Position numbers and translations under genes: made by a program
The notes under the pieces: model-generated
What the model was told of the DNA's origin: nothing
The model's input: only the letters and a program-made list of their open reading frames with translations
Database searches by the model: none
Shown here: positions 7,431 through 10,940 of the stretch, one piece after another
Layout: each line of letters begins with the position of its first letter
Numbering within the stretch: the first letter of the stretch is position 1
Assembly: GCA_016288675.1 (NCBI GenBank)
Contig: JAEELC010000061.1
Coordinates: 1 to 10,940, forward strand
Length of the DNA stretch: 10,940 nucleotides
From: Acholeplasmatales bacterium
GTDB taxonomy: Bacteria; Bacillota_I; Bacilli_A; Acholeplasmatales; Anaeroplasmataceae
Direction: 5' to 3'

Positions 7431-7784
7431 ATGGCAAAAGGTCAAGCATTAATTGATGAAATTACAGCATCATATGTAAAGAACGACACTCCAGAATTCC
7501 GTCCTGGTGACAACGTAAAGGTTTACGTTAAGATCGTTGAAGGTGAAACTCACCGTATCCAAATTTTCGAAGGTCTTGTAATTAAGAGACAAGGTCATGG
7601 TGTTTCTTCAACATTCACTGTTCGTAAGATTTCTAATGGTGTTGGTGTTGAACGTGTATTCCCAGTTAACTCTCCAATCATTGATAAGATTGAAGTAACT
7701 CGTAAGGGTAAAGTACGTCGTAACTACTTAGGTTACATCCGTGGTTTATCTGCTAAGGATGCTCGTATTAAAGAACGTCGTTAA
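7431..7784 (+). CDS. rplS: 50S ribosomal protein L19
   Basis: L19 lies at the 30S-50S interface and contributes to an inter-subunit bridge. Its 117 residues are typical. Signature segments are [49 protein letters not shown] and [20 protein letters not shown]. The SD AAGGAGA (7415-7421) is 9 nt before the ATG. Codon choice differs from neighbours: many AAC, TTC, GAC and CGT codons, as expected for a highly expressed gene. In Bacillota rplS commonly follows trmD directly; here about 1.5 kb, an intact gene and a pseudogene intervene. It is a single-gene unit with its own promoter, structured leader and terminator. Confidence 0.98.
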   Translation: MAKGQALIDEITASYVKNDTPEFRPGDNVKVYVKIVEGETHRIQIFEGLVIKRQGHGVSSTFTVRKISNGVGVERVFPVNSPIIDKIEVTRKGKVRRNYLGYIRGLSAKDARIKERR

Positions 7785-7790
7785 TTACGT

Positions 7791-7820
7791 AAAAGAATCT
7801 GGTTTCCAGATTCTTTTTTT
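7791..7820 (+). terminator. Rho-independent terminator of rplS
   Basis: AAAGAATCTGG (7792-7802) pairs with CCAGATTCTTT (7806-7816) around a TTT loop, an 11-bp perfect stem in a run of seven T (7814-7820). It begins 6 bp after the L19 stop codon. Confidence 0.93.
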
Positions 7821-7832
7821 ATTTTCATAAAA

Positions 7833-7861
7833 TTTACATTTATATAGAAGTATATTATAAT
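7833..7861 (+). promoter_or_regulatory. promoter of the DUF3137-like/lemA operon
   Basis: TTTACA (7833-7838), a 17-bp spacer and TATAAT (7856-7861), immediately followed by an overlapping second TATAAT (7861-7866). The predicted start is around 7868-7873, leaving a leader of 15-20 nt with SD AGGGGA (7873-7878). Confidence 0.75.
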
Positions 7862-7886
7862 ATAATCAAGCTAGGGGAAAATAGGC

Positions 7887-9698
7887 ATGAATGATAATTC
7901 TATATTAGAACCTGTTGATTTATATAACAGAGAATTTAAAGAAAAATTTAAGGAAAACTGCATAAAATATTTCGATGATTTAGTAAAAAAGAGTCAAACC
8001 AATGAAGATGAGAATAGAACATTTGTAAAAAACTATAATACTTGCAAAGATAAACGAATTAAGCTTGAAAATAATTCAAATAAGAAAAAAGCATTTAAGA
8101 TATTATTAATAATATTTATTGTCATTGCGTCAATAATTGCACTATTATCTGCTATAGGTTATTTGAATTTAGATTCTACCACACGTATTGTAGTTCCTAT
8201 TGCTTTAATTGTTCTTGTTGTTTTATCAATATTTGAAGTTATTAGATTAACTAAAACTATTAAATCTTTAAAAGAAAAAATTGACGAAGCTCGTTCTCAA
8301 GAAGAAAAAGAATTACATAATTGTTGGGTTTCTATGGAGAAATTAAATGCTAGTTATGATTGGAATATTCCTTCTGATTTAATGGAAATGACTACGCCTT
8401 TAATTGATTTAGATCATTATTTTGATGTTAATAAGTTTGAATATTTACATGAAAAATATGGATTTGATGATGCTAATGATCCTAATTCAAGTACTAATTA
8501 CGTTATAAGTGGTAATATTAATGGTAATCCCTTTGTATTATTAAATACATATAATACAGAGATGAGGATGAAAACATATACTGGTTCAATCACAATATAT
8601 TGGACTACTTATTCAACTAATTCTAAAGGTGAAACTGTTACTCATCACCATTCTGAAACTTTAACAGCTTCAATAGAAAAGCCTGCTCCTGTATATTTTT
8701 ATGATACAAGACTTATATTTGGGGATGATGCAGCACCTGATTTGAATTTTACGAGAGGCCCTGTACTTAAAGGCAATCAAGATGAAAAAGATATTGATAG
8801 AATTGTTCGACGTGGTGAGAAGAAGCTTCAAAAGAAGACTGAAAAATCTGTTATGAAGGGTAAGCAATTTAATGCGATGGCAAATTCAGAATTTGAAGTG
8901 CTATTTAATGCATTAGATAGAGATAACGAACAACAATTTAGATTATTATTTACACCTCTAGGTCAAAAAAATATGACTAAGCTTATTAAAGAAGATCCAT
9001 ATGGTGATGATTTTTACTGGTATAAGAGAAAATGTCTAAATTATATATTTAGCTCACATTCTCAAAAGATAGATTATGAAATTGAACCTGATAATTTTGT
9101 GCATTATGATATAGATTATGCTAGAGAAAATTTCATAAGAATAAATGAAATGTTCTTTAAAGGCTTATATTTTGATTTAGCTCCACTTTTAAGTGTTCCT
9201 GTATATCAACAAACAAAAACACATGAATATATATATAAGATTCCTTATGAAGCTTATAATACTAAATATGAACAAGAAGCTCTTGCAAATAGATTTGATA
9301 AAAATATTTTGAAGCATCCTAATTCAAGAACTGATTGTATTATTAAATGTGATTTTTCTCATAAGGATAATGATACAGATTATGTAACAGCTCATGCGTA
9401 TAGTTATTATACTGTTACACATACTGATTACCAAACTCGCCTTGGTGGAGATGGTAACTTGCATACTATCCCTATAACTTGGTATGAATATTTACCTTTA
9501 ACTAAAGATACAAATATTGCTGTATCTAAAGTTAATACGACACGTCAAAAGTTCAATAATTCTAATGAACTTATTAATAAACTTGCAAGTAAGAAAATGC
9601 TTGTATATGAACGTGGTCTTATATCTTGTATTCTAGAAAGTGTACAAGATTTTAAAGATATAAAAAATAAGATAATTAAGAAAGATGAGGAGAAATAA
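7887..9698 (+). CDS. two-TM membrane protein, DUF3137-like, partner of LemA
   Basis: A 603-residue protein of unknown function. Residues 1-69 are polar and charged. Two hydrophobic helices follow (about 71-93 and 101-119), joined by a short turn and flanked by lysines on both outer sides, so both ends are probably cytosolic. Residues 120-145 look coiled-coil. The large C-terminal part has beta-like stretches: SGNINGNPFVLLNTYN, a Thr/Tyr/His-rich strand region (222-260), then PVYFYDTRLIFGDDAAPDL. FEVLFNALDRDNEQQFRLLF and TPLGQKNMTKLIK (336-367) resemble the D-x(n)-LTP block I associate with DUF3137 proteins, often encoded beside lemA. This is recognition by eye. The lemA gene begins one nucleotide after the stop. 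It has its own promoter and SD (AGGGGA), and is AT-biased compared with lemA. Function, possibly in the envelope, is not established. Confidence 0.72.
   Translation: MNDNSILEPVDLYNREFKEKFKENCIKYFDDLVKKSQTNEDENRTFVKNYNTCKDKRIKLENNSNKKKAFKILLIIFIVIASIIALLSAIGYLNLDSTTRIVVPIALIVLVVLSIFEVIRLTKTIKSLKEKIDEARSQEEKELHNCWVSMEKLNASYDWNIPSDLMEMTTPLIDLDHYFDVNKFEYLHEKYGFDDANDPNSSTNYVISGNINGNPFVLLNTYNTEMRMKTYTGSITIYWTTYSTNSKGETVTHHHSETLTASIEKPAPVYFYDTRLIFGDDAAPDLNFTRGPVLKGNQDEKDIDRIVRRGEKKLQKKTEKSVMKGKQFNAMANSEFEVLFNALDRDNEQQFRLLFTPLGQKNMTKLIKEDPYGDDFYWYKRKCLNYIFSSHSQKIDYEIEPDNFVHYDIDYARENFIRINEMFFKGLYFDLAPLLSVPVYQQTKTHEYIYKIPYEAYNTKYEQEALANRFDKNILKHPNSRTDCIIKCDFSHKDNDTDYVTAHAYSYYTVTHTDYQTRLGGDGNLHTIPITWYEYLPLTKDTNIAVSKVNTTRQKFNNSNELINKLASKKMLVYERGLISCILESVQDFKDIKNKIIKKDEEK
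9687..9692 (+). promoter_or_regulatory. ribosome binding site fixing the lemA start at 9700
   Basis: GAGGAG lies 7 nt before ATG 9700. An in-frame ATG at 9685 overlaps this SD and the end of the preceding gene, and has no SD of its own, so 9700 is the likely start. Confidence 0.75.
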
Positions 9699-9699
9699 A

Positions 9700-10359
9700 A
9701 TGGCAAACGGTCTAGATGAATTAAACGATGAAGTTAGTGAAGGAAGAGATGTTAGAGTAATTAACAAGCAAATTCCAGTAAAGGTTGGAACTGGTTCTAA
9801 GATTTTTGAAGTATGCTTATGGCTTTGCTTCATTATTCCAGGACTAATCTTTACTTATAAGAAGGTAAAAGCTGCAGAATATCTTCGTCAGCTTGAACAA
9901 AAGCTTCAACATGATGCATCACAAATTGATAACTATCTTGAACAAAGAGTTGTTATTTTAACTAATGCTGCTAAGCTTGTTGAAAAGGCTGTTGATCTTG
10001 ATAAGAGCACATTTACTGAAATTGCTAAATATCGTAGTGGTGCTATGAGCGATGAAGCTCGTAACCAAGTTTCTAATCAATTAGATTCAATTGGTAAATC
10101 TATTAATGTAGCATTTGAAAACTACCCAGATTTAAAGGCTCATCAAGAAATTGCTGATGCACTTCAACAAAATAGCTATCTTCAAAAAGAAATTACTGCT
10201 GCACGTGAAGTTTATAACGACACAGTTAATAGATGGAATGCTGATATCCAAGTTTGGCCAACAAAGATGATTGTTGCTGCTAAGCAAGGATATACGACTC
10301 GTATCCCATTCTCTACAACTAATGAAGTAAGAGAAAAGGCTAGAGAAGTATTATTCTAA
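9700..10359 (+). CDS. lemA: LemA family membrane protein
   Basis: A 219-residue LemA-family protein. The N-terminal 34 residues are polar and are followed by one membrane helix (about 35-53, FEVCLWLCFIIPGLIFTYKK). The rest is a long helical bundle with family marks: a helix pair with YLEQRVVILTNAAKLVEKAV, then INVAFENYPDLKAHQEIADA, then LQKEITAAREVYNDTVNRWN, and a short aromatic-containing tail ending REVLF. The N-terminus before the helix is longer than in typical LemA. LemA is widespread, membrane-anchored and of unclear function. It is the second gene of an operon with the DUF3137-like protein and ends in a strong terminator. Its codons (AAC, GCT, CGT, CTT) are more like rplS than the upstream gene, hinting at higher expression. 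The last 19 bases of the gene are duplicated at the end of the next gene. Confidence 0.92.
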   Translation: MANGLDELNDEVSEGRDVRVINKQIPVKVGTGSKIFEVCLWLCFIIPGLIFTYKKVKAAEYLRQLEQKLQHDASQIDNYLEQRVVILTNAAKLVEKAVDLDKSTFTEIAKYRSGAMSDEARNQVSNQLDSIGKSINVAFENYPDLKAHQEIADALQQNSYLQKEITAAREVYNDTVNRWNADIQVWPTKMIVAAKQGYTTRIPFSTTNEVREKAREVLF

Positions 10360-10381
10360 AAAATAATTGACAAAGCTATAA
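10341..10381 (+). repeat. direct repeat copy 1: lemA 3' end plus half terminator
   Basis: A 41-bp sequence covering the last lemA codons (REVLF, stop TAA at 10357-10359), the AATAA spacer and the left arm and loop of the lemA terminator. It is identical to 10900-10940, at a 559-bp offset. The bases immediately upstream differ (C versus T). Confidence 0.97.
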
Positions 10382-10398
10382 TAGCTTTGTCTTTTTTT
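10369..10398 (+). terminator. Rho-independent terminator of the lemA operon
   Basis: GACAAAGCTA (10369-10378) pairs perfectly with TAGCTTTGTC (10382-10391) around a 3-nt loop, followed by seven T (10392-10398). It starts 10 bp after the lemA stop. Confidence 0.95.
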
Positions 10399-10406
10399 GC
10401 TATAAT
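10398..10406 (+). promoter_or_regulatory. extended -10 promoter for the HEPN-like gene
   Basis: TGCTATAAT begins on the last T of the lemA terminator's T-run. No good -35 exists at 17 bp (10378-10383 is the terminator loop and arm). The predicted start is near 10413 and AAGGA (10418-10422) serves as SD, so the transcript is nearly leaderless. Confidence 0.6.
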
Positions 10407-10429
10407 AGAATTATAAAAAGGATGATTTT

Positions 10430-10918
10430 ATGAGAAAAGATTTAGAAACCATTGAACTTAATAAAAATATTAAAGAATATAAAACTAAATACGAAGAAAC
10501 ATTATCTTCAATGAGTAAGAAATATAAGAAAATTGAATACTTTGCATCTATTATGGCACTTGATTTAAATAAAGATATTATAGGATTCTTTTATAATACT
10601 ATTGAAAAAAAATATTCGACTGAGGAATTATGTATACGTACATATGGATTTTTACAAGCTATGTTTGTATCAATAGATGCTATTTATTCTTTATCAATGT
10701 CTTTAACTAACTCAAAGAACTTTGTAAATATCAACGATAATCCGACTCTACGTGAATTAAAATATATTAGAAATGATGTTGTAGGTCATCCTACAAATAG
10801 AATTGTTGCACGTGATGTTGTCTATTGCGTATTAAAGCCTACTGATATTTCAAAATATAGTTTTAAATATCATATTTATAATATGGATAATGAAGAAATT
10901 AGAGAAGTATTATTCTAA
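10430..10918 (+). CDS. small helical protein with HEPN-like R-x5-H motif
   Basis: A 162-residue protein not assigned to a named family. It looks almost all helical and soluble. It has a charged, possibly coiled-coil N-terminus (1-45), a hydrophobic helix region (about 71-95, YGFLQAMFVSIDAIYSLSMS), then LRELKYIRNDVVGHPTNR (107-124). Arg114-Asn115 and His120 fit the R-[N/H/D]-x(3-4)-H pattern of HEPN-domain ribonucleases, found in many toxins and abortive-infection proteins. A short beta-like tail follows (VVYCVLKPT, YSFKYHIY). The last five residues, REVLF, and the stop come from a sequence identical to the lemA 3' end, so the natural C-terminus may have been replaced and the protein may be shortened. 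It has its own promoter and SD. No antitoxin is visible; the window ends 22 bp later. RNase activity is inference from one motif. Confidence 0.6.
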   Translation: MRKDLETIELNKNIKEYKTKYEETLSSMSKKYKKIEYFASIMALDLNKDIIGFFYNTIEKKYSTEELCIRTYGFLQAMFVSIDAIYSLSMSLTNSKNFVNINDNPTLRELKYIRNDVVGHPTNRIVARDVVYCVLKPTDISKYSFKYHIYNMDNEEIREVLF

Positions 10919-10940
10919 AAAATAATTGACAAAGCTATAA
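10900..10940 (+). repeat. direct repeat copy 2, cut by window edge
   Basis: Identical to 10341-10381 over all 41 bases up to the last base of the window, so its full length is unknown. It supplies the last codons and stop (10916-10918) of the HEPN-like gene and the left arm and loop of what would be the same terminator. Confidence 0.97.

Noticed and set aside
8670..8867. Minus-strand reading frame inside the DUF3137-like gene
   Set aside because: Antisense to a full-length gene, low complexity, no SD or family resemblance.
9633..9833. Minus-strand reading frame across the DUF3137-like/lemA junction
   Set aside because: It is the antisense of two real coding ends, with no start signals of its own.
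10367..10382. TTGACA and TATAAT in the lemA terminator as a promoter
   Set aside because: Only four bases separate the two hexamers and both lie in the hairpin; no functional spacing.
1..10940. CRISPR array, tRNA, rRNA, transposase or integrase
   Set aside because: No periodic repeats, cloverleaf-like sequence, rRNA core motif or recombinase motif was seen on either strand.

Overview
This is a very AT-rich bacterial segment. It carries the Bacillota (low-GC Gram-positive) set addB-addA and rimM-trmD-rplS. Codons are strongly A/T-ending, promoters are often extended -10 (TGnTATAAT), and stop codons are nearly all TAA. Every intact reading frame is full length under the standard bacterial code and Trp is TGG, so it is not a UGA=Trp mycoplasma. 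An uncultured gut Bacilli/Erysipelotrichia/RF39-type lineage fits best; this placement is inference. All genes lie on the + strand. The window opens inside addB and closes inside a repeat, so both ends look like contig edges.

Region 1 (1-4598): the 3' part of addB and all of addA, the two subunits of the AddAB helicase-nuclease that processes double-strand breaks. They are one nucleotide apart and probably translationally coupled. Region 2 (4614-5888): rimM and trmD, overlapping by one base and ending in a terminator whose left arm lies within trmD and whose loop holds the trmD stop. Region 3 (5891-7214): two genes separate trmD from rplS, which are commonly adjacent in Bacillota. They are a flavin-reductase-like protein with its own promoter, and a membrane-anchored XRE-type regulator broken by three in-frame stop codons with no frameshift. 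Region 4 (7291-7820): rplS (L19) with its own strong promoter, a leader of about 105 nt that is probably the L19 autoregulatory leader, and a strong terminator.

Region 5 (7833-10398): a two-gene operon. It encodes a 603-residue two-TM protein with a large cytosolic part resembling DUF3137, followed directly by a LemA-family membrane protein. Region 6 (10398-10940): a small gene for a helical protein with an R-x5-H motif like that of HEPN ribonucleases. Its last five codons, its stop and the start of its terminator are identical to the 3' end of lemA (41 bp, running to the window edge). This suggests the gene was inserted into, or recombined with, the lemA 3' end.

The best leads for something undescribed are the HEPN-like gene bounded by the lemA-3' direct repeat, the nonsense-only decay of the XRE membrane regulator, and the DUF3137-like/LemA membrane pair. 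No CRISPR array, tRNA, rRNA, transposase or integrase is visible.
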